A DNA stretch of 42,376 nt, from contig NZ_LNYU01000078.1 of the NCBI RefSeq assembly GCF_001468135.1, positions 86,040-128,415 of the forward strand, read 5' to 3'. Under the pieces are notes generated by a model. It was not told the origin of the DNA and searched no databases. It saw only the letters and a program-made list of their open reading frames with translations. Origin of the DNA: Legionella santicrucis (lineage in GTDB: Bacteria; Pseudomonadota; Gammaproteobacteria; Legionellales; Legionellaceae). The position numbers and the translations under genes are program-made. Shown piece by piece: positions 1 to 9,740 of this stretch; the first letter of the stretch is position 1; every line of letters starts with the position of its first letter.

Positions 1-1956
1 CTTGCCGGTACGACCATGCCTTACCTTTTCTACGGCAAGGTGGCCTCTTCTCAATTGCAAGCCAGGATTGCAGAAGAGACGAAACACTTTTTTCAAGAAT
101 TATTCAGCACCCAAGAAGCACTACATAACAACGAAGCCTTGCAACAAGCCATTGCATTTGTCCTCTATACCAAGAACCATGCATTACTGCAGCTATTAGG
201 TGAATGCGCCGTCAATCACAAAGAAGCCTTTGACGCGCTGTTAGCAACTAACCGGTATTATCTGCACCGATTAAACAAGAAAATCATCGCTTTTGATGCT
301 CTGGAACAAGGTGCCTCTATTAATGCGATGAATAAAGAGGGACAAAGTGCCTTGCATCTTGCGACCTTAAAGGCAGATAAGAAGACCATCAGCACCCTCA
401 TTGCACGTGGCATTAATGTAAACATCCAAGATAAAGACGGCAATACTGCCTTAATCCGTGCCCTGGAAAAAGTGCTCTACAAAGATAAAAATGAGGTTGG
501 ACGCGATATTGCCAAACAATTGATTGCAGTGCAGGCGCAACTTGACATTAAAGATAAGGATGAAAATACACCACTTATCATCGCCGTTCAAAACAAAGAC
601 TTAGCCATGGTGAACTATCTGTTGGAGCACGGAGCTTGTCTTGAAACCTTTGATGCCCACATGAAAACCGCCTTATTTTGGGCGGCTGAGAAAGGATATG
701 AGGACATATTCGATGTGCTCTTAAAACACGGTGCTAAAGTCAATGGTGTTAGTTATCCAGCAGAAAATACGCCACTGCTGGCCGCATTAAGCGAGCGTCA
801 TTTTGGTATCGCCCAAAAAATCTTGTCCCAAAAAGAAGTGACAATAAAACACAAAAACAGCTACGGCAAGACAGCGCTTCATCTGGCTGCTAACAATCCT
901 AAAATCCTAAAGGGTATTCTCGCATTATCTCCAGAAAATCAACGTCTAGAGGCGGTGATGATTCAAGACGAATATGGCGATACAGTACTTCATCTGGCTG
1001 CTAAGAATCCTGAAAGCCTAAAGACTATTCTAGCGTTATTACCGGAAAATCAACATCTAGTGGCGGTGAAGGTTAAAAACAAATATGGCGATACAGTACT
1101 TCATGGTGCTGCTACGAATGCTGAAAGCTTAAAGACTATTCTAGCATTATATCCAGAAAATCAGCGCTTCGAGGCGGTGATGATTCAAAGCCAATATGGC
1201 AATACAGTACTTCACAGCGCAGCTGATACTCCTGAAAGCCTAAAGACTATTCTAGCATTATATCCAGAAAATCAACGCTTAGAGGCGATAATGGTTCAAA
1301 GCAAAGATGACGAGACAGTACTTCATTGGGCTGCTGATAACCCTGAAAGTCTAAAGACCATTCTAGCGTTATTGCCGGAAAATCAACGTCTAGAGGCGGT
1401 GAGGATTCAAAACCAAGATGGTTATACCATTCTTAATCTGGCTGCTGATACTCCTGAAAGCCTAAAGACTATTCTCGAATTATATCCAGAAAATCAACGC
1501 TTAGAGGCGGTGAGGATTCAAAACAAATATGGTTATACGGTACTTGATCGTGCTGCTGATAACCCTGCAAGCCTAAAGGCTATTCTAGCGTTATTGTCGG
1601 AAAATCGACGTCTAGGAGCTATGATGATTCAAAATAAAGACGGTTATACTATTCTTCATCTGGCTGCTTATAATCCAGAAAACTTAAAGGCTACTCTAGC
1701 ATTATTGCCAGAAAATCAACGTCTAAAGGCGGTGATGGTTAAAAACAAATATGGTAATACGGTATTGGATCTAGTGGCTGCTGATAACCCTGAAAGCTTA
1801 AAGACCATTCGAGCGTTATTGCCTACAAAAATTGACTATAGTAGTATTTTCAGAATCCCAAAAAACAGGCATTCATTTTTCTCGATTGCCAAAGAAAACA
1901 AGAGTGACAAAGATATGCCGCATAACCGCGCTTCTATGTTAAGACCTCCACACTGA
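1..1956 (+). CDS. Ankyrin-repeat protein, copy 1 of tandem array (5' end outside window)
   Basis: The reading frame is open from the first base, and the residues before the internal Met at 16 match the middle of the two downstream paralogues. This is therefore the C-terminal ~650 residues of a ~1,140-residue protein, and the ATG at 16 is not the true start. It has a helical segment, about five ordinary ankyrin repeats (about 285-860), and then nine 37-residue ankyrin variants from 862. The tail carries the motif SFFSIAKEN, which is conserved among the copies. Ankyrin repeats are protein-binding modules and are common in Legionella effectors. Export by Dot/Icm is inference only, since no secretion signal can be proven from sequence. 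No membrane segments are seen. Confidence 0.85.
   Translation, partial: LAGTTMPYLFYGKVASSQLQARIAEETKHFFQELFSTQEALHNNEALQQAIAFVLYTKNHALLQLLGECAVNHKEAFDALLATNRYYLHRLNKKIIAFDALEQGASINAMNKEGQSALHLATLKADKKTISTLIARGINVNIQDKDGNTALIRALEKVLYKDKNEVGRDIAKQLIAVQAQLDIKDKDENTPLIIAVQNKDLAMVNYLLEHGACLETFDAHMKTALFWAAEKGYEDIFDVLLKHGAKVNGVSYPAENTPLLAALSERHFGIAQKILSQKEVTIKHKNSYGKTALHLAANNPKILKGILALSPENQRLEAVMIQDEYGDTVLHLAAKNPESLKTILALLPENQHLVAVKVKNKYGDTVLHGAATNAESLKTILALYPENQRFEAVMIQSQYGNTVLHSAADTPESLKTILALYPENQRLEAIMVQSKDDETVLHWAADNPESLKTILALLPENQRLEAVRIQNQDGYTILNLAADTPESLKTILELYPENQRLEAVRIQNKYGYTVLDRAADNPASLKAILALLSENRRLGAMMIQNKDGYTILHLAAYNPENLKATLALLPENQRLKAVMVKNKYGNTVLDLVAADNPESLKTIRALLPTKIDYSSIFRIPKNRHSFFSIAKENKSDKDMPHNRASMLRPPH
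862..1824 (+). repeat. 37-residue ankyrin-variant repeat array, copy 1
   Basis: About nine units of 111 bp each (the last partial and diverged). Each unit has TVLHxAA, then ESLKTIL, then LLPENQRLEAV and a final VKN or IQN. The first half is the ankyrin helix pair; the PENQRLEAV segment replaces the usual GADVN turn and lengthens the unit from 33 to 37 residues. Confidence 0.8.
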
Positions 1957-2327
1957 GGATCTCTTTGAGATCACATTTCACACAGGGAAGTTTTTTATTT
2001 TCCTAGCATACATAAGGTTGTGCCTCATGATGGTTTTGAATAAATTTTAAGCAATGCACAATTTTTAACGATTATGTGACCAGATTTAGTTTTTATCACT
2101 TTTGAAGCAGATACATCACTTTCATTCATTGTGTTTTTTCAGCGGTTGTAACCTGTTCATTTTCGACAGTTATATTGAGCAATTATTTAGATTAAAGTAT
2201 GCGCGCATTGAAGTTAGGTAAGCCATTTTTTTTGTTGTACTGGTTTTACTTTTAGTGAATCTCTATGCAGTTAGTAAAAAAAGCTGATTTGTCCCCCTCA
2301 CATAATCCAACCTTAGAGAAAGAAGAT
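1957..2327. repeat. Spacer between ankyrin copies 1 and 2 (duplicated spacer)
   Basis: No gene is seen here. The spacer is clearly homologous to 5745-6116: both contain a block beginning TTTTCCTAGCATACATA and a block around GACAGTTATATTGA. A small perfect hairpin, GATCTC-TTT-GAGATC, lies just after the copy 1 stop (about 1959-1973). A weak promoter could sit at the TCGACA/TTTAGA pair (2163/2186), about 135 bp before the start at 2328. The -10 match is poor, so this is only a candidate. Confidence 0.6.
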
Positions 2328-5300
2328 ATGCCAACTTTGCCTATGCTGAATATTCTACAAGAGCTACAAGTCCTCCAGGGATTAAAACAAAAATCACTTG
2401 CCTTTAGCGTCAAAGCCAATGAGCTCATCGAGCGCATTCATAATGATTATGGTGATGAAGGGGCCTCTTTCATGAAGGCCACGTTACAGCAATGGGGATT
2501 GGATGACTTTATATCAGAAAATAATAAGAAACTTTCTCATCCTGACTGTTATCAAAAAGTACTTCCTTTATGTCAATTAGCCCTTATTGTGGAGCACAAT
2601 GGGGTGGCTGAAGATCATGCCCTTAAATTAGCCGCTATTTTTAAGGATGAAAAAGCAGTATTGCATTATTTACTCCAATTTAAAGCCCAAAATGCCTACA
2701 ACTACCTAGTTCATGATGCGTGCTTATTTGAACTGCCCAAAGCCGATACGTGTGCATTTCCGCAATGGCTAAAACTGGCCAACCTTTACCTTGCCAACCC
2801 CCGTTTTCGCGCTCTTTTGCCGCATGCAGAAGCCATTGAGGCGATGGGGAAAATGGGTAAGAAAGCAACGAAACAAAAAGGCCAAAAGTTCGATGCACAA
2901 ATAAGAGATAAAATTCAAGACGTCAAAAAGGAACTCTTTACGGCATCAAGGCAATATAAGCAACTTAAGAAAAAGCCCTTGACCAACCCCGAAGAACGAA
3001 TGGTGCGCGAGGAACAGCTGAAAGTACTCAGTCAACGCCTATTTGAGCTGCAAACACAGCTCGTTTCTCTTTGCCAAGGACGATTACCTTTGGCAAATAT
3101 TGACATGATTGTTCTGGAAGCCTTTTATGCCAAGTACCAACATGAAAGCAGTGCGGCCCAAAACATCTTAATTAAAAACGGCATCAGTCCCCAAAGTAGA
3201 GAGCAATTTTATGCACTCAAGCGTGATAATGCAGAGAAGACGATTCCTGATGTGATTATTGATGGGAACGACATTGGCTATCCAGGGATTTATATTAAAA
3301 AACTGGATACGACCACTGATCAAGGAGCAGCACTTGCGGCCTGTCTTGGGAGAATAACACAGTGTTGCCAGTATCTTGGTGGTGTGGGCAGTGAGTGTGT
3401 GATTCATGGCATCACCTCCCCCAATGGTGGTTTTTATGTTTTATGCCAAGGTGAGGCACAAAATCCCTCCCTGGATGATGTTATTTTGGCACAATCTTGG
3501 GTCTGGAAAGGGCAACAGGATGGGTTGTGTTTGGATTCAATTGAGTCTGCAGTGAAAAAAGAAAAAATCGCGCAGGTGGCGGATATGTTTCGGTTACTGG
3601 GGCACACCTTGTGTCAGGAGCATCACATCGCCCAGGTGAATACAGGTGCGCAAAGTGGGATCTCGCGTCAAGTGGCCCTCAGAGATTATCCTGCGCACAA
3701 AGAACACTTGCAAAATTATGCAGGGTACTGCGATTCTAAATCACAGCTTCCCCTCGCCAGTGCGACCATGCCTTACCTTTTCTACGGCAAGATGGCCTCT
3801 TCTCAATTGCAAGCCAAGATTGCAGAAGAGACGAAACGCTTTTTTCAAGAATTATTTAGCACCCAAGAGGCACTGTACCACAATGAAGTGTTGCAACAAG
3901 CCATTGCTTTTGTCCTCTCTACCAAGAACCATGAGTTACTGCAGTTATTAGCGCAGTATGCTTCTAATCACCAAGAAACCTTTGACACACTGCTCGCGAC
4001 TAATCGGTATTATCTGAAGCAATTAGACCAAGGAATCATCGCATTTGACGCTCTGGAACAAGGTGCTGCGATTAATGCGAGGAACAAAGAGGGGAAAAGT
4101 GCTCTACATCTTGCTATCTTAGACGCCGATAAGGAGAGCATCAGTACCCTCATTGCACGGGGCATTAATGTCAATATCCAAGATAAAGACGGCAATACCG
4201 CCTTAATCCATGCTCTGAAAACCGTGCTCTACAAAAATAAAAACGAAGTTGGACGCGACATTGCCAAACAATTGATTGCAGCGCAGGCGCAAGTAGATAT
4301 CAAAAATAATAATGAAAATACACCCCTTATCATCGCGGTTAAAAACAGGGACTTAGCCATGGTGAACTATCTGTTGGAACACGGAGCTTGTCTTGAAACC
4401 TTTGATGCCCACATGAAAACTGCCTTATTTTGGGCGGCTGAGAAAGGAGACGAGGACATATTCGATGTGCTCCTGAAACAAGGCGCTAAAGTCAATGGGG
4501 TCAGTTATCCAGAAGAAAATACGCCACTGATGGTTGCACTAATCAAGCACCATTTGGGTATCGCGCAAAAAATCTTGTCACAAAAAGAAGTGGCAATAAC
4601 ACAAAAAAACAGACGTGGTACTACAGTACTTCATCTGGCAGCTGATAATTCTAAAATCTTAAAGGCCATTCTCGCATTATATCCAGAAACTCAACGCTTA
4701 GAGGCGGTGAAGGTTAAAAACGAATATGACCAAACAGTACTTCATTATGCTGCTACGAATGCTGAAAGCCTAAAGGTCATTCTAGCATTATATCCAGAAA
4801 ATCAACGTATAGAGGCGGTGAAGGTTAAAAACCAAGACGGCCAAACAGTGCTTCATCTGGCTGCTAAGAATGCTGAAAACTTAAAGATCATGCTCGCAGT
4901 ATTGCCGGAAAATCAACATCTAGAGGGGATGATGATTCAAGGCGAATATGGCAATACAGTACTTCATGAGGCTGCTACAAATGCTGAAAGCCTAAAGACC
5001 ATTCTAGCGTTATTACCGGAAAATAAACTCTTAGAGGCGGTAATGATTCAAAACAAAGGAGGCAATACGGTACTTCATAGGGCTGCTGCGAATGCCGAAA
5101 GCCTAAAGACCATTCTAGCGCTATTGCCAGAAAATAAACGTCTAGAGGCGGTGATGATTCAAAGAAAAGACGGCAATACAGTACTGCATAATGCTGCTAC
5201 TAATGCTGAAAGCTTAAAGACTCTCCTTGAATTATATCCAGAAAATCAGCGCTTCGAGGCGGTGATGCTTCAAAACAAATATGGAGATACAGCACTTTAT

Positions 5301-5744
5301 AATGCAACTAATAATCCTGGAAGTCTAAAAACTACTCTAGCGTTATTGCCAGAAAATCGACGCTTCGAGGCGGTGATGCTTCAAAACAAATATGGAGATA
5401 CAGCACTTCATAATGCGGCTAATAATCCTGAAAGCCTAAAGACCATGCTAAAGTTATTGCCAGAAAATCAACGTCTAGAGGCGATGATGATTAAAAACAA
5501 AGCTGGCAAGCCAATGCTCGATTCTCTTGTTAATGACCCTAAAAACTTAAAGACCATTCTAGCGTTGTTGCCTACAGGAATTGACTATAGTAATAAAAAT
5601 AAGGAACAAACTGTATTGTCTTCAAATAAGGATATTTTAAGAATACCCCAAAACAGGAGCTCATTTTTCTCGACTGCCCAAGAAAATAATACTGGCAAAG
5701 ATTTGCTGGATAATCCAGCCTCTATGTTAAAATCTCTGCGCTGA
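2328..5744 (+). CDS. Ankyrin-repeat protein, copy 2 of tandem array
   Basis: About 1,138 residues. Residues 1-240 form an unrecognised helical N-terminus, with a Lys/Glu-rich likely coiled coil near 190-255. Residues ~318-405 form a compact domain with CCQYLGG, HGITSPNGGFYVLCQG, AQSWVWKG and LDSIES. Ordinary ankyrin repeats run from ~570, nine 37-residue variants cover ~762-1080, and a short tail carries SFFSTAQEN. I place the start at the ATG at 2328 rather than the in-frame ATG at 2265. Only the 2328 start is preserved in copy 3, where a one-base loss destroys the upstream frame, and it follows a purine-rich AGAGAAAGAA. The central domain loosely resembles GNAT-like modules, but I cannot confirm that. 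A secreted effector is plausible from the architecture and host type; the function is unknown. Confidence 0.87.
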   Translation: MPTLPMLNILQELQVLQGLKQKSLAFSVKANELIERIHNDYGDEGASFMKATLQQWGLDDFISENNKKLSHPDCYQKVLPLCQLALIVEHNGVAEDHALKLAAIFKDEKAVLHYLLQFKAQNAYNYLVHDACLFELPKADTCAFPQWLKLANLYLANPRFRALLPHAEAIEAMGKMGKKATKQKGQKFDAQIRDKIQDVKKELFTASRQYKQLKKKPLTNPEERMVREEQLKVLSQRLFELQTQLVSLCQGRLPLANIDMIVLEAFYAKYQHESSAAQNILIKNGISPQSREQFYALKRDNAEKTIPDVIIDGNDIGYPGIYIKKLDTTTDQGAALAACLGRITQCCQYLGGVGSECVIHGITSPNGGFYVLCQGEAQNPSLDDVILAQSWVWKGQQDGLCLDSIESAVKKEKIAQVADMFRLLGHTLCQEHHIAQVNTGAQSGISRQVALRDYPAHKEHLQNYAGYCDSKSQLPLASATMPYLFYGKMASSQLQAKIAEETKRFFQELFSTQEALYHNEVLQQAIAFVLSTKNHELLQLLAQYASNHQETFDTLLATNRYYLKQLDQGIIAFDALEQGAAINARNKEGKSALHLAILDADKESISTLIARGINVNIQDKDGNTALIHALKTVLYKNKNEVGRDIAKQLIAAQAQVDIKNNNENTPLIIAVKNRDLAMVNYLLEHGACLETFDAHMKTALFWAAEKGDEDIFDVLLKQGAKVNGVSYPEENTPLMVALIKHHLGIAQKILSQKEVAITQKNRRGTTVLHLAADNSKILKAILALYPETQRLEAVKVKNEYDQTVLHYAATNAESLKVILALYPENQRIEAVKVKNQDGQTVLHLAAKNAENLKIMLAVLPENQHLEGMMIQGEYGNTVLHEAATNAESLKTILALLPENKLLEAVMIQNKGGNTVLHRAAANAESLKTILALLPENKRLEAVMIQRKDGNTVLHNAATNAESLKTLLELYPENQRFEAVMLQNKYGDTALYNATNNPGSLKTTLALLPENRRFEAVMLQNKYGDTALHNAANNPESLKTMLKLLPENQRLEAMMIKNKAGKPMLDSLVNDPKNLKTILALLPTGIDYSNKNKEQTVLSSNKDILRIPQNRSSFFSTAQENNTGKDLLDNPASMLKSLR
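4614..5573 (+). repeat. 37-residue ankyrin-variant repeat array, copy 2
   Basis: Eight full units plus a diverged final unit of the same 111-bp repeat as in copy 1. Neighbouring units inside this array (for example those near 5240 and 5350, both RFEAVMLQNKYGDTAL) are more alike than units at the same rank in the other copies. That pattern suggests local duplication or conversion within the array. Confidence 0.8.
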
Positions 5745-6116
5745 GAAGCCATAGGGAAGTCTTTTATTTTCCTAGCATACATAGGTTGTGCCTCATGATG
5801 GTTTTAAATAAATTTCAAGCGATGCACAACTTTATCATGGGTATTTAGAATAAAACTTAATTTACCTTTAACGATTAGTGACCGGATTTAGTTTTTATCA
5901 CTTCTAAAGCAGATACATTGTCTTCATTACCTGTATTTCTTTGCATCTGTACCTGTTCATTTTTGACAGTTATATTGAACAACCATTTGGATTAAAGTCT
6001 GTGCACATTGAAGTGAGGTGAGCCATTTTTTGTTGTACTGATTTTAGTGAACCCTATGCAGCCAGTAAAAAGCTAATTTGGCCATCTCACATAATCCAAC
6101 CTTAGAGAAAGAAACT
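5745..6116. repeat. Spacer between ankyrin copies 2 and 3 (duplicated spacer)
   Basis: Homologous to 1957-2327, so the duplicated unit is gene plus spacer with a period of about 3.75-3.79 kb. It carries a perfect TTGACA at 5963-5968, but the hexamer 17 bases on (TTTGGA) is a poor -10. Copy 3 has one A fewer than copy 2 in the A-run near 6067-6071, which puts a stop into the upstream frame. No gene is seen. Confidence 0.6.
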
Positions 6117-9100
6117 ATGTCGCCCTTGCCCATGCTGGATATTCTAAAAGAGCTCCAAACCCTCCAGGGATTAAAACAAAAATCCCTTGCCTATAGCGCC
6201 AAAGCCAATGAGCTCATTGAGCGCATTCACCATGATTATGGTGATGAAGGGGCCTCTTTCATGAAGGCTACGTTACAGCAATGGGGATTAGGGGACTTTA
6301 GAGCAGAAAATGATAAGGGACCTTCTCATCAGGACTGTTATCAAAAAGCACTTCCTTTATGTCAATTAGCCCTTATTGTGGAACACAATGGGGTGGCTGA
6401 AGATCATGCTCTTAAATTAGCCGCTATTTTTAAGGATGAAAAAGCAGTATTGCATTATTTACTCCAATTTAAAGCCCAAAATGCCTACAACTACCTGGTT
6501 CATGATGCGTGCTTATTTGAACTGCCCAAAGCCGATACGTGTGCGTTTCCGCAATGGCTAAAACTGGCCAACCTCTACCTTGCCAATCCCCGTTTTCGCG
6601 CCCTCTTGCCGCATGCAGAAGCCATTGAGGCGATGGGAAAAATGGGCAAGAAGGCAACGAAGCAAGAAGGCCAAAAGTTCGATGCGACAATAAGAGATAA
6701 AATTCAAGACGTCAAAAAGGAACTCGCTACGGTATCAAGACAATATAAGAGCCTTAAGAAAAAGCCCTTGGCCAACCCCGAAGAACGAATGGCGCGCGAG
6801 GCACAACTGAAAGTATGCAGTCAACGCCTATTTGAGCTGCAAACCCAACTCGTCTTGCTTTGCCAAGGACGATTACCTTTAGCAAATGTTGACATGATTG
6901 TTCTGGAAGCCTTTTATGCCAAGTACCAACAAGAACATAGTGCAGCCCAACAAATCTTAATTCAAAACGGCATCAGCCCCCAAAGTAGGGAGCAATTTTA
7001 TGCACTCAAGCGCGATAATGCGGAGAAGACGATTCCTGATGTGGTTATTGATGGGAAAGACATCGGCTATCCTGGGATTTATATTAAAAAACTCGATACG
7101 ACCAGTGATAAAGGAGCAGCACTTGCTGCCTGTCTTGGGAAAATAACATATTGCTGCCAATATCTTGGCGGTGTGGGCAGTGAGTGTGTAATTCATGGCA
7201 TCACCTCGCCCAATGGTGGTTTTTATGTTTTATGCCAGGGTGAGGCACAAAATCCCTCCCTGGATGATGCCATTTTAGCCCAAGCTTGGGTATGGAAAGG
7301 ACAACAGGGCGCTTTGTGTTTGGATTCAATTGAGTCTACAGTGAAAAAAGAACAAACCGCACCGGTGGCGGATATGTTTCGGTTGTTGGGTCACACCCTG
7401 TGTCAGGAGCATCACATCCCCCAGGTTAATACAGGCGCACAAAGCGGCATCACGCGTCAAGTGGCCTGCAAAGATTATCCTGCGCACAAAGAGCACTTGC
7501 AGAATTATGCAGGGTATTGCGATTCTAAATCGCAACTTCCGCTTGCCGGTGCGACCATGCCTTACCTTTTCTACGGCAAGGTGGCCTCTTCCCAATTGCA
7601 AGCCAGAATTGCAGAGGAGACAAAACGCTTTTTTCAAGAATTATTCAGTACCCAAGAGGCACTGCACAACAATGAAGTGTTGCAACAAGTCATTGCTTTT
7701 GTCCTCTCTACCAAGAACGATGAGTTACTGCAGTTATTAGGGGAGTACGCTGCCAATCACCAAGAAGCCTTTAACGTGTTGTTGGCGACTAACCAGTATT
7801 ATCTGCAGCAATTAGACCAAGGAATCATCGCTTTTGACGCTCTGGAACAAGGTGCCTCTATTAATGCGAGGAACAAAAAGGGACAAAGCGCCTTGCATCT
7901 TGCGATCTTAAAGACCGATAAGAAGACCATCAGCACCCTCATTGCTTGTGGGATTAATGTAAATATCCAAGATAAATACGGCAATACCGCTTTAATCCAT
8001 GCCCTGGAAACAGTGCTCTACAAAGATAAAAACGAAGTTGGACGCGATATTGCCCAACAATTGATTGCAGCGCAGGCGCAAGTGGATATTAAAGATAATG
8101 ATGGAAATACACCGCTTATCATCGCGATTAAAAACAAGGACTTAGCCATGGTGAACTATCTGCTGGAACACAGAGCTTGTCTTGAAACCTTTGATGGCGA
8201 TATGAAAACTGCTTTATTCTGGGCTGCTGAGAAAGGATATGAGGCCATTTTTGATGTGCTTCTGAAACAAGGCGCTAAAGTCAATGGGATCAGTTATCCA
8301 GAAAAAAATACACCACTGATGGCCGCATTAAGTAATCACCATTTGGGTATAGTACAAAAAATCTTGTTACAAAAAGAAGTGGCCATAAAACAAAAAAACA
8401 AACATGGTGAGACTGTCCTTCATCTGGCTGCTGATAATTCTGAAATCCTAAAGGCCATTCTAGCGTTATTGCCAGAAAATAAACACTTAGAGATGATAAA
8501 GGTTAAAAACGAAAATGGTAAAACGGCTCTTCATCTTGCTGCTGATACTCCTGAAAGCCTAAAGATCATTCTCGAATTATATCCAGAAAATCAGCGTCTA
8601 GAGGCGGTGATGATTCAAAACAAAGACGGCAATACCGTACTTCATCTGGCTGCTATGAATGCGGAAATCCTAAAGACCATTTTAGCATTATTGCCGGAAA
8701 ATAAACGCTTAGAGGCGGTGAGGATTCAAAACAAATATGGTAGTAATACAGTACTTCATAAGGCTGCTCCGAATGCTGAAAGCCTAAAGACTATTCTCGA
8801 ATTATTGCCAGAAAATCAACGTCTAGAGGCGGTGATGATTAAAAACGAACAGGGTAATACAGTACTTCATCATGCTGCAACGAATGCTGAAACCCTAAAG
8901 ATCATTCTAACGTTAGTGCCGGAAAATCAACGCCTAGAGTCGGTGATGATTCAAAACAAAGATGGCTGTACAATACTTCATCGTATTGCTAATAATCCTG
9001 AAATCCTAAAGACTATTCTAGCATTATTGCCGGAAAATCAACGTCTAGAGGTGGTGATGATTCAAAACAACTACGGCAATACCGTACTTCATTTGGCTGT

Positions 9101-9602
9101 TATGAATGCTGAAAGCCTAAAGACCATTTTAGTATTATTGCCGGAAAATCAATCTCTAGAGGCGGTGATGATTCAAAGCAAATATGGCAATACAGTACTT
9201 CATTATGCAGCTACGAACTCTGAGAGCCTAAAGACTATTCTCGAATTATATCCAGAAAATCAACGTCCAGAGGCAGTGATGATTCAAAACAAGTTTGGTT
9301 ATACAGTACTTCACGAGGCGGCTAAGAATGCTGAAAACCTAAAGACTATTCTCGAATTATATCCAGAAAATCAACGTTTAGAGGCGATGATGATTCAAGA
9401 CAAGTTTGGTTATACAGTACTTCATCATGCTGCTACGAATGCTGAAAGCTTAAAAACCATTCAAGCGTTATTGCCTGCAGAGATTGACTCTAGTAATGAA
9501 AAGAAGGATATTTTAATCTCCCAAAACAAGCAGTCATTTTTCGCGACTGCTAAAGAAAATAATAGAGACAAAGATGTACTGCATAATCCAGCCCCCATTT
9601 AG
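6117..9602 (+). CDS. Ankyrin-repeat protein, copy 3 of tandem array
   Basis: About 1,161 residues, with the same layout as copy 2: helical N-terminus, coiled-coil stretch, compact central domain (CCQYLGG, GGFYVLCQG, AQAWVWKG, LDSIES), ordinary ankyrin repeats, then ten 37-residue variants, one more than in copies 1 and 2. The ATG at 6117 is conserved with copy 2 and follows AGAGAAAGAA. An upstream in-frame TTG at 6078 would add 13 residues but is less convincing. The C-terminus ends early (NPAPI): similarity to the other copies stops around 9597, marking the right-hand edge of the amplified unit. The N-terminal half is nearly identical to copy 2 over long stretches while the repeat arrays differ, so the parts evolve at different rates. 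Confidence 0.87.
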   Translation: MSPLPMLDILKELQTLQGLKQKSLAYSAKANELIERIHHDYGDEGASFMKATLQQWGLGDFRAENDKGPSHQDCYQKALPLCQLALIVEHNGVAEDHALKLAAIFKDEKAVLHYLLQFKAQNAYNYLVHDACLFELPKADTCAFPQWLKLANLYLANPRFRALLPHAEAIEAMGKMGKKATKQEGQKFDATIRDKIQDVKKELATVSRQYKSLKKKPLANPEERMAREAQLKVCSQRLFELQTQLVLLCQGRLPLANVDMIVLEAFYAKYQQEHSAAQQILIQNGISPQSREQFYALKRDNAEKTIPDVVIDGKDIGYPGIYIKKLDTTSDKGAALAACLGKITYCCQYLGGVGSECVIHGITSPNGGFYVLCQGEAQNPSLDDAILAQAWVWKGQQGALCLDSIESTVKKEQTAPVADMFRLLGHTLCQEHHIPQVNTGAQSGITRQVACKDYPAHKEHLQNYAGYCDSKSQLPLAGATMPYLFYGKVASSQLQARIAEETKRFFQELFSTQEALHNNEVLQQVIAFVLSTKNDELLQLLGEYAANHQEAFNVLLATNQYYLQQLDQGIIAFDALEQGASINARNKKGQSALHLAILKTDKKTISTLIACGINVNIQDKYGNTALIHALETVLYKDKNEVGRDIAQQLIAAQAQVDIKDNDGNTPLIIAIKNKDLAMVNYLLEHRACLETFDGDMKTALFWAAEKGYEAIFDVLLKQGAKVNGISYPEKNTPLMAALSNHHLGIVQKILLQKEVAIKQKNKHGETVLHLAADNSEILKAILALLPENKHLEMIKVKNENGKTALHLAADTPESLKIILELYPENQRLEAVMIQNKDGNTVLHLAAMNAEILKTILALLPENKRLEAVRIQNKYGSNTVLHKAAPNAESLKTILELLPENQRLEAVMIKNEQGNTVLHHAATNAETLKIILTLVPENQRLESVMIQNKDGCTILHRIANNPEILKTILALLPENQRLEVVMIQNNYGNTVLHLAVMNAESLKTILVLLPENQSLEAVMIQSKYGNTVLHYAATNSESLKTILELYPENQRPEAVMIQNKFGYTVLHEAAKNAENLKTILELYPENQRLEAMMIQDKFGYTVLHHAATNAESLKTIQALLPAEIDSSNEKKDILISQNKQSFFATAKENNRDKDVLHNPAPI
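8403..9476 (+). repeat. 37-residue ankyrin-variant repeat array, copy 3
   Basis: Nine full units plus a partial one. The fourth unit has one extra residue (YGSNTVLH). Unit number (10 against 9 in the other copies) and this insertion show that the array is still changing in length. Confidence 0.8.
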
Positions 9603-9740
9603 GATTGTGTTGCAAAAAAATAATATAGTGAAAAAATTAGACCTTTTGTGAGCTTATTTGTATTTTTGTGAACAGTGAACAGAAAACAAGAGGCCTGAAG
9701 TGGAAAAATTAATCATTAAACAAAAACACTATAGAGATTT

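Larger units (their letters stand above)
1..9600 (+). repeat. Tandem triplication of the ankyrin gene plus spacer
   Basis: The same internal landmark (the Met of MPYLFYGK) occurs at 16, 3768 and 7557, giving steps of 3,752 and 3,789 bp. Coding and spacer DNA are both repeated. The left edge is outside the window; the right edge is near 9597. A relic transposase lies about 140 bp beyond it. Confidence 0.85.

Noticed and set aside
2163..2191. Sigma-70 promoter of the ankyrin genes (TCGACA / TTTAGA, and TTGACA / TTTGGA at 5963)
   Set aside because: The -35 is good in one copy, but the -10 is poor in both; kept only as a remark in the spacer entries.
258..4195. Minus-strand open frames opposite the ankyrin genes, recurring at the same place in each copy
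   Set aside because: They recur only because the genes are paralogous; they have no ribosome sites and their text is the antisense of conserved ankyrin codons.
862..9476. Regular 111-bp direct repeats that could suggest a repeat array such as CRISPR
   Set aside because: The period is a protein repeat (37 codons) in an open frame with ankyrin motifs; there are no conserved short repeats with unique spacers and no cas genes.
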